From Mimachlamys varia (lineage: Eukaryota > Mollusca > Bivalvia > Pectinida > Pectinidae), in NCBI GenBank assembly GCA_947623455.1, contig OX392529.1, positions 9,362,001 to 9,426,000 on the forward strand: a stretch of 64,000 bases of DNA, given 5' to 3'. Position 1 is the stretch's first letter; each line of letters opens with the position of its first letter. Positions 24,228-38,189 of the stretch are shown piece after piece. The notes beneath the pieces were generated by a model that saw nothing but the letters and a program-made list of their open reading frames with translations, ran no database searches and had not been told where the DNA came from. Made by a program: the position numbers and the translations under genes.

Positions 24228-24910
24228 TATGATCCGTTCTTATATAAATAAGTAAACAAATACTGTTACATAAATAAAACAAACTATACCAGTTAAACCA
24301 AGTGTTGACAAATTGGGTTCAAGACTGAGTCAGCAGCTTCGACGTAGCTCGCGTTCCCCTCATGTTATCTTACTACACACTGTTGATCCTTATTACAATT
24401 AATGGAAATAAAATGTAACGTCCATCCAACTCAGCTCAACTGGTCCAGGTAGTCAGTGTGTTTATGGTTTCCGTATATTTGAGGAGAGTGTCTTGTCATT
24501 CACTCTAGGTAGGAAGCAATATACCCACACTTCATCGCCGACAATGCTACATATAATTGTGACCACTAGGCGTGAATGGTAACCCCTCAGACATCGATTG
24601 TCCGCTAGAAAGACTTGACAGATGAAGCGAAGACGACTAAAAGTCAGTAGTTATGAAAAATGCACAATAGTGGATGTGTACTGTTCTATACACCGCGTCC
24701 AATTACGCGATCTCTGATCTATATCCGCACGTTGATCGGGTGAAGTACAATCAGTTAACAGTAAGCCAAAGGATTACATGGTCAAGAAGGACAGGTATTT
24801 GTGACCACCGGCAGATTTTCCCTTTCAACTGACTCGTTTTTTTCTCTTTCTTTTATGTCTTTATAATTGTAAATTTTATAAATCGATTTAGCATTTAATT
24901 TAATCTTCAC
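24228..24910 (-). other. barhl: inferred barhl 5' untranslated region
   Basis: Region between the inferred transcription start (about 30 nt past the TATA box) and the start codon. It may contain a non-coding intron; only cDNA would show that. No long open frame was seen apart from a 61-codon chance frame. Confidence 0.35.
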
Positions 24911-24938
24911 CTGTGTCTGGTGTAGCATCAGTGTTCGG

Positions 24939-24999
24939 TATATAGCCTTGCTGTATCGTTTGACCAATCAGACAAGACCTTACAGTGAGTGGGCGGGGC
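24939..24999 (-). promoter_or_regulatory. barhl: candidate barhl core promoter (GC box, CCAAT box, TATA)
   Basis: Read toward the gene, this stretch has a GC box (GGGCGGGGC on the plus strand at 24991-24999), a CCAAT box (24964-24968) and TATATA (24939-24944), in the conventional order with compact spacing. The TATA box would place the start of transcription near 24910, about 680 nt before the ATG. The region beyond is also richer in CpG than the surroundings. The motifs are short and the assignment is inference. Confidence 0.4.
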
Positions 25000-25004
25000 T
25001 ATCG

Positions 25005-26310
25005 ACACCCGCGTGTGAACTTGTGAGTGTGATTATGAATAGTTATATCACAGATCGGAAGCAATAAATGTCACAGCCACAGTTCACTCGACGGGAACAA
25101 ATTACATGTAACGTTCATTGTTAACAGCAAACAGATTTATACCACGATAACAAGATTAATTTATAGTTTGATTTATTTAAACAATGACAGAAATGACTGC
25201 TTTTCGAAATGAGAGACGAATTAGATTCCGTTATGTGAAGAGCTGGCTGCCATTCTTTACAACTACCCAAGACACTACCAGAGTGTGTTTTGAATTACGG
25301 AAATTGCTAAGCTTCGAACGAGGGAGATGACTTATCTGGACATCTGCTTTTTTCTAACAAATGTGTCAGACTGAACATAGATACAGTTGTTTAGATAGAT
25401 TGCCTTAGGTTTTGCAAATGTTATGAATTCAGGAAATTATCATGATACAAACTTGAACATAATTATGGATAAGAAAATAATTCAAAATGATGACGACATA
25501 CTTAAATTTGTAATATTAGCAATAGAATAATATTTCACCAAACGAATGTGTCATTACATTCAAAAGTAATGTAATTATGTGTAGCGTAAAATACAACTGA
25601 AGTTTAATTTGCTAATTGTATATTATTATATACATATTCGTCTTTGCATTGAAACCAAGATATGTATTTCAACACGTATCTTTTTAACTGTATTGTATGC
25701 ATTACATTTACAGATTATTTGTAGCAATTAACTAGCCCGTGCAACAAAAGTTCAAAAAGGATATTTTGTCATTTCTATTATCTTATTCATTTATTTTTAT
25801 GTAAAAAAATAAGTCAATCTATAAGCATGATTTAGGTGTGACAAAAAAGCTAAAAAATTTGATATCATAATCTATTTATTAGCATATACGCAAAAATGTA
25901 CATAACTGCCGTCGTGTAATTCTCCATAATTAATTATATTTATATACAGCGACGGAAAAGGTAGTTAACTCTAAAACATATATTGCCTTGACATTGCGAT
26001 TTTATGTTGAATAATTCACGTTTTTTTTTGTTTTATAAACATTTTATTCTTCTTAAATATAATACAGTTTTTTCTTTATTGCTTAACGATTAATCGATTA
26101 CGAATGTCTGATAGCTCTTTATTACATATCGTATTGATCATTTTCTTTTTAATCATGTACAATAATACTGGATTTTTGGGGGTTTTTACAATTGTTTTTT
26201 AAACAGATTAAATATCAATACTGAAATGAAATAAAGAGACTCTAACATAATTATGTATAATCATATATATAAAGGAGTAAGGAGGCAGAGAAAAGCTAAT
26301 AATTAAAATA
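25005..26310. other. region upstream of the barhl promoter, nothing recognised
   Basis: AT-rich; the first 300 bp are less so and could carry proximal regulatory sites. No frames of interest. Confidence 0.5.
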
Positions 26311-26314
26311 TTTA

Positions 26315-26438
26315 ACAACAAAAAACAACAAAACAAAAACACAAAGAATAAAAAACAAAACAAACAAAAAACAAACATACAAACAAAATTAAAAAAAAAA
26401 AAAAAACACAAAAACAAAAAAAAACAAACAACAAAAAC
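26315..26438 (+). repeat. A/C low-complexity tract
   Basis: (AAAAC)n/(AAC)n-like sequence with a 16-17-base A run. It explains the phenylalanine-rich minus-strand frames here, which are not genes. Confidence 0.9.
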
Positions 26439-26644
26439 TCGATTTCCAGGAATAAATACATTGTACTTTGGGAGGTATTTTAAAGCCGTTACTGTAAATA
26501 AGCCCAGGAAAGAGCGAGCCATACATCAAATAATAATGTTGAGATGGTTTAATTAAGACGTACTTTAGGAAAGCTGTTACAAGTATATCTATGTGTGACA
26601 AAGTATCGACCGAAATATACGTATATGCTGATTGTTGGTGATTG

Positions 26645-26790
26645 TAACGGGTAAAAAGATAATTTAAGTTTACACTGACTGATACATTGTAACTGGTTTA
26701 TCAGGCAATTCAGGTTTACACTGACTGATATTGATACATTGTAAGGGGTAAAACAAAAATTCAGAATTACACTGACTGATATACGTATTA
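26645..26790 (+). repeat. three-copy tandem repeat, about 55-62 bp
   Basis: Three occurrences of TTTACACTGACTGATA or TTACACTGACTGATA, each set in related sequence containing ACATTGTAA and a GGGTAAAA/GGTTTATC block. Diverged. Confidence 0.6.
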
Positions 26791-27097
26791 ATCAACAGGA
26801 ACTGTATCTCTCCTTCTTCCTTGTATAATTATTGCATATGTTATTGGATATAAAACTGTTTTTTATATCTCATCATCAAATTATTTGAAATATGTTTAAA
26901 TGCATTCAGAAATCAAATTCAGAGGAAAAAACAAGTTATATATTGAGAATATCTTTATCTCCTGGACAGTACTAGAAAATTAATAGAAATAATTCATGTG
27001 ATATTTTTTCGTTAATACTGTAAGGCGTATATTATAATGTTCGTGTCTATTGGCTAGTTTGGATTTAATGCGCGACATATTACCATACTGCCAGGTT

Positions 27098-27267
27098 TTA
27101 AAATATCTGCACCTCAAACTGGGTTTTCTTCGTCACTTTCGGGATTTAAAAAGAAAGTATCTGCACATCAAACTGGGGTTTCTTCGTCACTTTCGGGATT
27201 TAAAAAAGAAAATATCTGCACCTCAAACTTGAGTTTCTTCGTCACTTTCGGGATTTAAAAAGAAAAT
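27098..27267 (+). repeat. three-copy tandem repeat, 54-55 bp
   Basis: Units carry TATCTGCACCTCAAACT then TTCTTCGTCACTTTCGGGAT and a TTTAAAAAG tail. Copies are nearly identical, so expansion is recent. It produces a repetitive 60-codon frame at 27050-27232 that is not a gene. Confidence 0.85.
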
Positions 27268-27269
27268 CT

Positions 27270-27905
27270 CCGTGCACAATGTCAGCTGTGAATGCCTGAT
27301 ATCATTTAATAGTTTGTAAACATGGAAGTATTATTTTTGTATAATGTTACTTTCAGTTATAAGTATTTAGTGTGTAACATGATGTGTTACCATATCATAA
27401 CACTTCCTTAATATGGCGTACTGGATATTAAACATTATGTATGATCTATAGCAGGAGCTTGATGTTTACATAGCTTTATGTATTGTGTATACTTTCAAAC
27501 ATGCGGCATCCACGTTGCTTTCTGTATTTTTGTTTTATAGACAGTTTGGTTGTTAGTGTTTTCGTACAAAACGTGTTAGGAAACCAAGTAGTTATTAATA
27601 TAAAAACAGAATGGTATCGATATGGTTTAGGAAACGTATTCGGACTATTTCTGTTGTGTCATCAGGCAAACAGTTACAATCTGCTTGAGGTAACTATGCA
27701 CACTAATTGTTACATCTCTAGTAAATGTACTGTAGAGCATTTGTATTATCTCCCGCATGATTACGATTTCATTACTTTATGTAACCATGTAAAATATATG
27801 TGACAGCTCTAGAAATTGTACTGTAGAATATTTGTTATTACGATTGTTCTGAACGCGTGGATTGTTTCTACAGGATGGTTATTCAGCAGATGCACACTCG
27901 AATCT
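27270..27905. other. short intergenic stretch, nothing firm
   Basis: Contains a 106-codon frame (27483-27803) with no recognisable domain. TGTACTGTAGA with AATTGTTACATC-like sequence is partly repeated near 27700-27830. Confidence 0.45.
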
Positions 27906-27908
27906 ATA

Positions 27909-30900
27909 TTGGACACCAACAGACTTTAGGACTGTTAGGCATTGGACACCAAAAAACTTTAGGTCTGGTATTGGACACCAACAGACTTCGGGTCTGGTAT
28001 TGGACACCAACAGACTTTAGGTCTGGTATTGGACACCAACATACTTTAGGTCTGGTATTGGACACCAACAGACTTTAGGTCTGGTATTGGACACCAACAG
28101 ACTTCGGGTCTGGTATTGGACACCAAAAGACTTTAGGTCTGGTATTGGACACCAACAGACTTTAGGTCTGGTATTGGACACCAACAGACTTTAGGTCTGG
28201 TATTGGACACTAACATACTTTAGGTCTGGTATTGGACACCAACGGACTTTAGGTCTAGTATTGGACACTAACATACTTTAGGTCTGGTATTGGACACTAA
28301 CATACTTTAGGTCTGGTATTGGACACTAACATACTTTAGGTCTGGTATTGGACACCAACAGACTTTAGGTCTGGTATTGGACACCAACAGACTTTAGGTC
28401 TGGTACTGGACACTAACATACTTTAGGTCTGGTATTGGACACCAACAGACTTTAGGTCTGGTATTGGACACTAACATACTTTAGGTCTGGTATTGGACAC
28501 CAACAGACTTCGGGTCTGGTACTGGACACTAACATACTTTAGGTCTGGTATTGGACACCAACAGACTTTGGGTCTGGTATTGGTCACCAACAGACTTCGG
28601 GTCTGCTATTGGACACCAACAGACTTTAGGTCTGGTATTGGACACCAACAGACTTTAGGTCTGGTATTAGACACTAACATACTTTAGGTCTGGTATTGGA
28701 CACCAACAGACTTTAGGTCTGGTATTGGACACTAACATACTTTAGGTCTGGTATTGGACACTAACATACTTTAGGTCTGGTATTGGACACCAACAGACTT
28801 TAGGTCTGGTATTGGACAACAACAGACTTTAGGTCTGGTATTGTACACCAACAGACTGTAGGTCTGGTATTGGACACTAACATACTTTAGTTCTGGTATT
28901 GGACACCAACAGACTTTAGGTCTGGTATTGTACACCAACAGACTGTAGGTCTGGTATTGGACACTAACATACTTTAGTTCTGGTATTGGACACCAACAGA
29001 CTTTAGGTCTGGTACTGGACACTAACAAACCTTAGGTCTGGTATTGGACACTAACATACTTTAGGTCTGGTACTGGACACTAACAGACTTTAGGTCTGGT
29101 ATTGGACACCAACAGACTTTAGGTCTGGTATTGGACACTAACATACTTTAGGTCTGGTATTGGACACCAACATACTTTAGGTCTGGTATTAGACACCAAC
29201 AGACTTTAGGTCTGGTATTGGACACTAACATACCTTAGGTCTGGTATTGGACACTAACAGACTTTAGGTCTGGTATTGGACACCAACAGACTTTAGGTCT
29301 GGTATTGGACACTAACATACTTTAGGTCTGGTATTGGACACCAACATACTTTAGGTCTGGTATTAGACACCAACAGACTTTAGGTCTGGTATTGGACACC
29401 AACAGACTTTAGGTCTGGTACTGGACACTAACATACTTTAGGTCTGGTATTGGACACCAACAGACTTTAGGTCTGGTATTGGACACTAACATACTTTAGG
29501 TCTGGTATTGGACACCAACAGACTTCGGGTCTGGTACTGGACACTAACATACTTTAGGTCTGGTACTGGACACTAACATACTTTAGGTCTGGTATTGGAG
29601 ACTAACAAACTTTAGGTCTGGTACTGGACACCAACAGACGTTCGTTCTGGTATTGGACACCAACATACGTTAGGTCTGGTACTGGACACCACCAGACGTC
29701 AGTTCTGGTACTGGACACCAACATACGTTAGGTCTGGTACTGGACACCAACGGACTTTAGGTCTGGTATTGGACACCAACATACGTTAGGTCTGGTACTG
29801 GACACCAACAGACGTTAGGTCTGGTATTGGACACCAACAGACTTTAGGTCTGGTACTGGACACCAACAGACTTTAGGTCTGGTACTGGACATCAACAGAC
29901 TTTAGGTCTGGTATTGGACACCAACGGACTTAAGATCTGTTACGTATTGGAGACTAACAGACTTTAGGTCTGGTACTGGACACCAACAGACTTTAGGTCT
30001 GGTACTTGACACCAACAGACTTTAGGTCTGGTATTGGACACCAACAGACTTTAGGTCTGGTATTGGACACTAACATACTTTAGGTCTGGTATTGGACACC
30101 AACATACTTTAGGTCTGGTATTAGACACCAACAGACTTTAGGTCTGGTATTGGACACCAACAGACTTCGGGTCTGGTACTGGACACTAACATACTTTAGG
30201 TCTGGTACTGGACACCAACAGACTTCGGGTCTGGTACTGGACACTAACATACTTTAGGTCTGGTATTGGAGACTAACAGACTTTAGGTCTGGTACTGGAC
30301 ACCAACAGACTTTAGGTCTGGTACTGGACACCAACAAACTTAAGGTCTGGTACTGGACACCAACAAACTTTAGGTCTGGTATTGGACACCAACAGACTTT
30401 AGGTCTGGTACTGGACACTAACATACTTTAGGTCTGGTACTGGACACTAACATACTTTAGGTCTGGTATTGGAGACTAACAGACTTTAGGTCTGGTACTG
30501 GACACCAACAGACGTTAGTTCTGGTATTGGACACCAACATACGTTAGGTCTGGTACTGGACACCACCAGACTTCAGTTCTGGTACAGGACACCAACATAC
30601 GTTAGGTCTGGTACTGGACACCAACGGACTTTAGGTCTGGTATTGGACACCAACATGCGTTAGGTCTGGTACTGGACACCAACAGACGTTAGGTCTGGTA
30701 CTGGACACCAACAGACTTTAGGTCTGGTACTGGACACCAACAGACTTTAGGTCTGGTACTGGACACCAACAGACTTTAGGTCTGGTACTGGACACCAACA
30801 GACTTTAGATCTGTTACGTATTGGAGACTAACAGACTTTAGGTCTGGTACTGGACACCAACAGACTTTAGGTCTGGTACTTGACACCAACAGACTTTAGG

Positions 30901-32722
30901 TCTGGTATTGGACACCAACAGACTTAAGATCTGTTACGTATTGGAGACCAACAGACTTTAGGTCTGGTACTGGACACCAAAAGACTTTAGGTCTGGTACT
31001 GGACACCAACAAACTTAAGGTCTGGTACTGGACACCAACAAACTTTAGGTCTGGTACTGGACACCAACAGACTTTAGGTCTGGTATTGGACACCAACAGA
31101 CTTTAGGTCTGGTATTGGACACCAACAGACTTTAGGTCTAGTATTTGACACCAACAGAATTTAGGTCTGGGTATTGGACACCAACAGACTTTAGGTCTAG
31201 TATTTGACACCAACAGACTTAAGGTCTAGTATTTGACACCAACAGACTTTAGGTCTGGTATTTGACACCAACAGACTTTAGGTCTGGTATTGGACACCAA
31301 CAGACTTTAGGTCTAGTATTTGACACCAACATACTTTAGGTCTGGTACTGGACACCAACAAACTTGAGGTCTGGTACTGGACACCAACAGCCTTTAGATC
31401 TGTTATGTATTTGTCACCAAAAGACTTTAGGTCTGGTATTGGACACTAACAGACTATAGCACTGTTAGATATTGGACACCAACAGACTTTAGGTCTGGTA
31501 CTGGACACCAACAGACTTTAGGTCTGGTATTGGACACCAACAGACTTTAGGTCTGGTATTGGACACCAACAGACTTTAGGTCTAGTATTTGACACCAACA
31601 GAATTTAGGTCTGGGTATTGGACACCAACAGACTTTAGGTCTAGTATTTGACACCAACAGACTTAAGGTCTAGTATTTGACACCAACAGACTTTAGGTCT
31701 GGTATTTGACACCAACAGACTTTAGGTCTGGTATTGGACACCAACAGACTTTAGGTCTAGTATTTGACACCAACATACTTTAGGTCTGGTACTGGACACC
31801 AACAAACTTGAGGTCTGGTACTGGACACCAACAGCCTTTAGATCTGTTATGTATTTGTCACCAAAAGACTTTAGGTCTGGTATTGGACACTAACAGACTA
31901 TAGCACTGTTAGATATTGGACACCAACAGACTTTAGGTCTGGTACTGGACACCAACAGACTTTAGGACTGTTAGGTATTGGACACAAACAGACTTTAGGT
32001 CATGGTATTAGACACCAACAGACTTTAGGTCTGGTATTGGACACTAACAGACTTTAGGTCTGGGTATTGGACACCAACAGACTTTATCTCTGGTATGTGA
32101 GACTAACATACTTTAGGTCTGGGTATTGGACAACAACAGACTTTAGGTCTGGTATTGGACACTAACAGACTTTAGGACTGTTAGGTATTGGACACCAAAA
32201 GACTTAAGGTCTGGTACTTGACACCAACAGACTTTAGGTTTAGTATTTGACACCAACAGACTTTAGGTCTGGTACTGGACACCAACAGACTTTAGGTCTG
32301 GTACTGGACACCAACAGACTTTAGGTCTGGTACTGGACACCAACAGACTTTAGGTCTGGTGCTGGACACCAACAAACTTTAGGTCTAGTATTTGACACCA
32401 ACAGACTTAAGGTCCGGTACTGGACACCAACAGACTTAAGGTCTGGACTGGACACCAACAGACTTTAGGTCTAGTATTTGACACCAACAAACTTTAGGTC
32501 TGGGTATTGGACACCAACAGACTTTAGGTCTGGTACTGGACACCAACAGACTTTAGGTCTGGTATTGGACACCAACAGACTTTAGGTCTGCTACTGGACA
32601 CTAACATACTTTAGGTCTGGTAATGGACACCAACAGACTTTAGGTCTGGTATTGGACACCAATATACTTTATGTCTGGTACTGGACACCAACAGACTTTA
32701 GGTCTGTTAGGTCTGGTCTGGT
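27909..32722 (+). repeat. 29-bp minisatellite, about 165 copies
   Basis: The unit contains GGACACCAACAGACTTTAGG plus TCTGGTATT. Variant positions: CCAACAGA/CTAACATA, TTTAGG/TTCGGG/GTTAGG, ATTGG/ACTGG/ATTTG. Each unit carries AGACTTTAGGTCT, a small inverted repeat. The right-hand third is richer in ACTGG and ATTTG variants and indel-bearing units. A 444-bp block is duplicated (about 31065-31508 and 31509-31952) and an 874-bp offset links about 29590-29990 to about 30465-30865. Frames rotate because 29 is not a multiple of 3; open stretches inside are not genes. Confidence 0.97.
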
Positions 32723-32725
32723 ATC

Positions 32726-35700
32726 GACAGGCTCCTTAGGGCAACATGTATCAGCTGATTCCTTTATTGGTATCGATTAATGGAACAGATCTACCAGTAT
32801 GTCACTGATATATCTCAGGTGTGGGTAAACTTTAAGAACGCTCCCTTTCTGTGAGGTCTATTTTAAATCGATATTATTTTGAAAAGTTAATTACATGCTA
32901 TCTATAATAACGTATATAAAATCGTTTAAGGGCCTCCCTCAATTTTAATTACTGATCTCACCCAAATCGTAGCTAGTTTTTTGTTACAGCGCATCGAACT
33001 ATTGAAGCCTCAATAACCCTAATGACTTTTATGTGGAAATTCTCAATTCGTCTTATAATATATAACGAGCAGTAAATACGATGAGCCTAGCATATCTTGT
33101 TTATTTCATTTATCTGTTTATTGTCATTATCATTGTGTTGTGAATGTTAGTATAATGCTGAAATAGGAGGGGAAATATTCTATCAAATAATTGTCATTAA
33201 AGATGCTTTAACTGGCTAAAGTTTGTTAACCACCAGACTAACAGTACATACCACTTATAAGATATTGTTTAACACCAGACTTACATTACATACCACTAAT
33301 AAGATATGGTTCGGTAAAATGTCGCATAATATATAAAAAAAATCCAGTAATATGATTTATGCTGCATAGCTTATTCTAGGTAAATTGACTACCATCCCTC
33401 AATTTTTTATGAAGAGTTTCTCAACTGCATTTTGCTACTAGCTTCCCTTCTCCTAGTATATATTTTTAGAAATAGACATGTAAGTGATGAGAGTTATGAG
33501 TTATTATTTTTCCCAAACAGTTTAATACCTAGATAATATTCTAGAGATGGGAGCCAGTGTTAGCTTAAGCGACGTTTCCAGTATAAACTAAATGTGTACG
33601 TTGATAGATTTCGGCGTGAGAGTGTTTGCGGTGTAAAACAATGCCATTAGCTTTGTCGTTATTTACTTATCAAAGTTTCAGTAGACAAAGTTAATTAACT
33701 TAAGAGATATCTAACTATAGGTGTTTGACCTTGTATATCTTCTACCAAACCTGGCTTGCGTGTCAACTTGCACTCGCGATTTAGTTAGAATACGCCGTGC
33801 TACAAACGTGCTGCAGAAACCGATGCATTATGCAAAACAACGAAAGCTGTAGCATCTAAATTTCCCGTTTCCTTACATTCTCAAGATAAGGATATTGACT
33901 GTATATAGCCGATGATGCCATTCTTCCGGTTGTCTACCGTGTGTAGGTCACATGAACAGCAGTATTTATATTTAAATGTCGTCTAACATTCTTGGATTTT
34001 TTAAATGATAATATTATGAGATTATCGGATATATCATAATTCTGTTTCCAGTGCCTCGCATTAACCACGAGTTACTTTATCATTTTGATGATAATGAATC
34101 TGAAATCAGGAAAAATCAAAATGCATTTTTATAATGGTTTGCAAAATACAAATAACTCAATTTAATTACTTTTGTCATTATTTCATGAGTTGAATAACCA
34201 GTTATTTAACACACAAACACAGAAGAATGGATGCAGAATATGTTTAGTCCTCATTAACTGGAGTTACAACTCTCACCGCTACCTCTAGTCCTGTTGTACA
34301 GATATATTTATACATCAAAACAATTACAAGGTAAATAGAAAACAATAGTCTATCAGTCCCAAGGAGCATGTCGTTCGACAGTCCTGAATATTGTAAATGT
34401 TGCTGTGCTATATACCATAGCATAACCTATACGGGCAATTCTACGAAGCGTCGGATTTTCAACAACAACAAAAACAAAAACAAAGGACAGTGTTTCGTTA
34501 TTAAGGCGGGGCGTTTTTATTGTTCTCTTTTGTGTTCTTGTTTCATTTCATATTGAAACTGTTTAATGTTGTCAAAATCAAACTTAATCAGAATAGAATA
34601 GCGATTACAGCCGAGGTAGTTCTTTGAATTATGCGTGTTTTGCATGTTAAGTGATATTGATATTGACAATATTACAGGTAAAAGGAAAATCGTGTTACAC
34701 TGTAGATGCGGTTTATTTGTATTTAATAACTTAAAAGTCTCATTAGAGTCAATTCCAGTGCAGTTTTGAATTATGCAATTAGAAGGATTTATTATAATTA
34801 TAAAAAAAGTATTATTCATTAAACAATTTCCTTTTTAAATCATTGTATTCATTAAAATGCAAATGATATAAGAATGTTTCAATGATATATAATTTAGACG
34901 GAAACGCCATTTTCACATGGGTGGCTATATATGAAAGAACGTCAGAAAGCCTAGTTTTAAGACCTCTCGCAAATAATTACAACTAGAGGTTCATATTGTA
35001 CACCAAGTATTGTACATGCAGATTTACCATTTTCAGTTACATAGTGATTTCCGGCCTAATTCAAAACTTCTATTCGTGCTCAAGTTTCTAAATGATGTTT
35101 GTTACAGGGAAATTCCTTGCATTTGGTGTTTAAAATGTAAACTAATTTCCCTCTTTAGAAAATAATGACATTAATGTATAAATATTGATTGAATAGGATA
35201 AACGACACACACGTGAATATCTTAAGTAACAGACACTTATAGCAAGGAGAATAACCATCTGTGTATAGATAATATAGCGAAATAGGAATAATTAACAAAT
35301 ATACAAAAACAAAAGTTTCAAATTTTCTTTTCATGTTATTAATTTGTTAATACCATAATGAAAATAAAAGCCAAATTTCAGCTTGGTACGTCAAGCTATT
35401 AAATTTTTAAAAATCGACTAGCAGAAAAAGAGAGATCAGTGTCATTTATTTGAATTTAGTGTAACAACTTTATCACGATAATTCAGAAACAACAAATACA
35501 TGCACATTCACATGTACATGTATATGGTTGATAAAATCAAATGGGAAACATATGTCTGATTCAAATACAATGTACTTATCAGGTAAACGAAAGTTATTTA
35601 ACAATGTAAAAGCACCTGCTTTGTTACATACACAATACCTGTGTTTTAAAATTAACATCCAAAGCATTTCAGTTATGTACCTCTCTACCAAAACAAGAGA

Positions 35701-38185
35701 GTGAAGGTTGTGGACAGTAGATGGCTTTGCCAGTTTCTTGAAAGGTGTGCATCAAAGTTATGAATACCTTAAAATAACAAGCAAAATATAAAATATTGTG
35801 CACATTTATTTTTTTTTTTTGCGCTGTAAGTTTTGGTGCAGATACCAATACCATTCGCCAATAGCTAAGCGAATCAAAATATTTGAGAAAAAAATAGAAT
35901 TTTGTCAAATATATTATATTTGTGATAACTGTTATTTCGGGGTTGAATGGCGTTTTCCTTTCATATCGGTATGCACGATAATTAGTTACATCCATATTGT
36001 ATGTTTAATTTGGATGTAATCGATTTGCTTTCATTCCGGCAAGACATTTTATAAAAATATAAATATGTGGGTTTTTTTATATTGTTAGAATTGATATATA
36101 TTTCTAAAGTCATTGAAATATGTATTTGTCGCGTTAGGTGGACTGATGCTTACCTGTATCTTGCCTACAATATCATAATAGGTATAATTGCATATCAAAT
36201 CAGAAATGGACAAATGTCAAATTATCTGCATTACGTTAATGGTTAAATTGTTTACCCAAAATGTGTTTTGGATTTGACCCTTTCTCTATTTTCGTGTGGA
36301 ATTGTTACAATTCACTTACATGTTTCAGAATCCCCGAAAACAAAAACAGGCTAATACAACGACAATGCTGTGTCAATATGGAACTATTAAACACCTACCA
36401 ACAGTAGAACGTTAGACATTGGAACAAAACAAATAACGCAACCTCATTATTACAGCATATTAGTATAAAGCAAATAGAAACAAATTAACATAATGTATTC
36501 AAATCAAGTACATGTAAATCGTAGCATACATTAACAATACACTGTACCACAGACAAACAAACGGTAACACAGATACATCAATAGTGTACTGATAACATGA
36601 ACAGATGAACATTTCATTATTATAAATAATTCAAAATAAAAAAGGTATTAAACTGTTCTGCTTCCGTTTTGAGTTGGTATTACAGGTGGACGACCTGACT
36701 TAATATCTAGTTACTCGACAGCGTCTAAATTAAATACAAGGCAGGTGAAAATGATTTCGTTTCCGAGTGTAATTATTGACAATTATACATCTTCATTTGA
36801 TATTTGACACTCGATGTAAGATGTAGTCCTTTGCTATAGCCGTTGGATGGGGGAGGAGATAACCATATCACATGACCTACAGGGCTCACCCTATTGACAT
36901 TCATTGTGGTTGGCACTTGAAAACACGGTATAGGTGTTTCGCTCCTCCTTTTATGGAGAGCTAGTATTGTTATGGGAATCTCGATTTTAATACCCCGGCC
37001 ATATGTTTGTGGTGAGGTACCTAATTTGGAACAGATCATCACCGCTATAAATCGGATTTGGGTTTTTTATTAACATGATGGTTATCCTGCCATTGTGTAC
37101 TTTATACTGACTTTTACGCTCGTTTTTATCCCATCACTACCTTTCAATACATCGCTGAAAGAAAATTACATTTGAATTGACATCGCTATTTGTAAGAAAG
37201 TGGGGTCGAATTAATATCAGAGAGAGTTTTATAGAACATTTATTAAGTGCCGCGGTGGATATTAGTGTCCCGTGAATAGCCTCTACCCAGGAAACATTGA
37301 AGCATGGTTTATAGAATATTTACTAGTCCCGCGCATACATTATTTATATATTAAATGCATTTTTGAGAGATGAACAAACCGGGCTGGTATAGGCGGAATG
37401 TCAAAATGCTATTTACTCAAATGGAGGTAATATGGTATAAAACGTAAAACAAGGTCATTCTTTGGCTGCTATTGTATGACCAGTGCCACTCAGTGCAAAG
37501 ATCGAGTGTAGAACGTCGTTTGAATTTTAAGTACGTTTGGTCTTTCATATAACACGAGCTTACACACTGTTGTATAGTTGGAATGACGCATGGCTTCAGT
37601 GCAAACCTAAGCGACAGGGTTATGATTAAGACATCACTTTCTCACACGGTTTATAATTTAACGGCATTGACAAATAATGCCAGTTGGAAATAACTAACAA
37701 ATATTCTCACCTGTTCTTACCTGGTAAAAGTTTACCTGTACAGAGGTAATGCTGTATCAAAGTGATAGCTGAAATCAGTTTTGTGCATATTTGATAAGTT
37801 AAATGCATCCTTCCAGTGTTATCTGGTGTGTATAGTAGAGTATAAACATGTATATAGCGAGTCTTGTATGTTATAATCACAGTTATCATTATTGTTGATG
37901 TTGTACAAGGACAAATGGAACAATGCATTATCAACGCAAAAATAAAAGCATACGTTTAAAAAAAAAAATGAATAAACTTGGTAAAACAAAGTATTTTTTA
38001 AACGTACGATTTCTTATGTTAATCAACAGTATACATAGATTCTATAACAAATGAGGAAGAACCCAATTTTATCTATGATTTCGTGCAAATTTGTAAATTT
38101 CTATCACGGAATTGAGGTAAATAGAACGAAATACATCCAATTAATTTTGACATTAGACCTAACCTAAGATAGCCATATGATGAAA
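32726..38185. other. intergenic, little recognised
   Basis: AT-rich unique sequence. A two-copy, about 49-bp repeat (ACCAGACTAACAGTACATAC and ACCAGACTTACATTACATAC) lies at 33231-33310. Frames at 34517-34819, 35669-35995 and 36773-37042 (all minus) lack recognisable domains. Confidence 0.5.
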
Positions 38186-38189
38186 ACAC

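Noticed and set aside
26208..26601. Phe/Cys-rich minus-strand frames, apparently membrane-like
   Set aside because: They are translations of an A/C low-complexity tract.
27483..27803. 106-codon frame
   Set aside because: No domain recognised; composition matches surrounding non-coding DNA.
27857..31096. Repetitive open frames in the 29-bp array (e.g. 27857-28078, 28493-28687, minus 28771-29028 and 30896-31096)
   Set aside because: The 29-bp period rotates through the frames, units with indels break them, and they occur on both strands; a by-product of a stop-poor unit.
36773..37042. 89-codon minus frame with fairly protein-like composition
   Set aside because: No recognised family and no convincing splice or promoter signals; left as intergenic.
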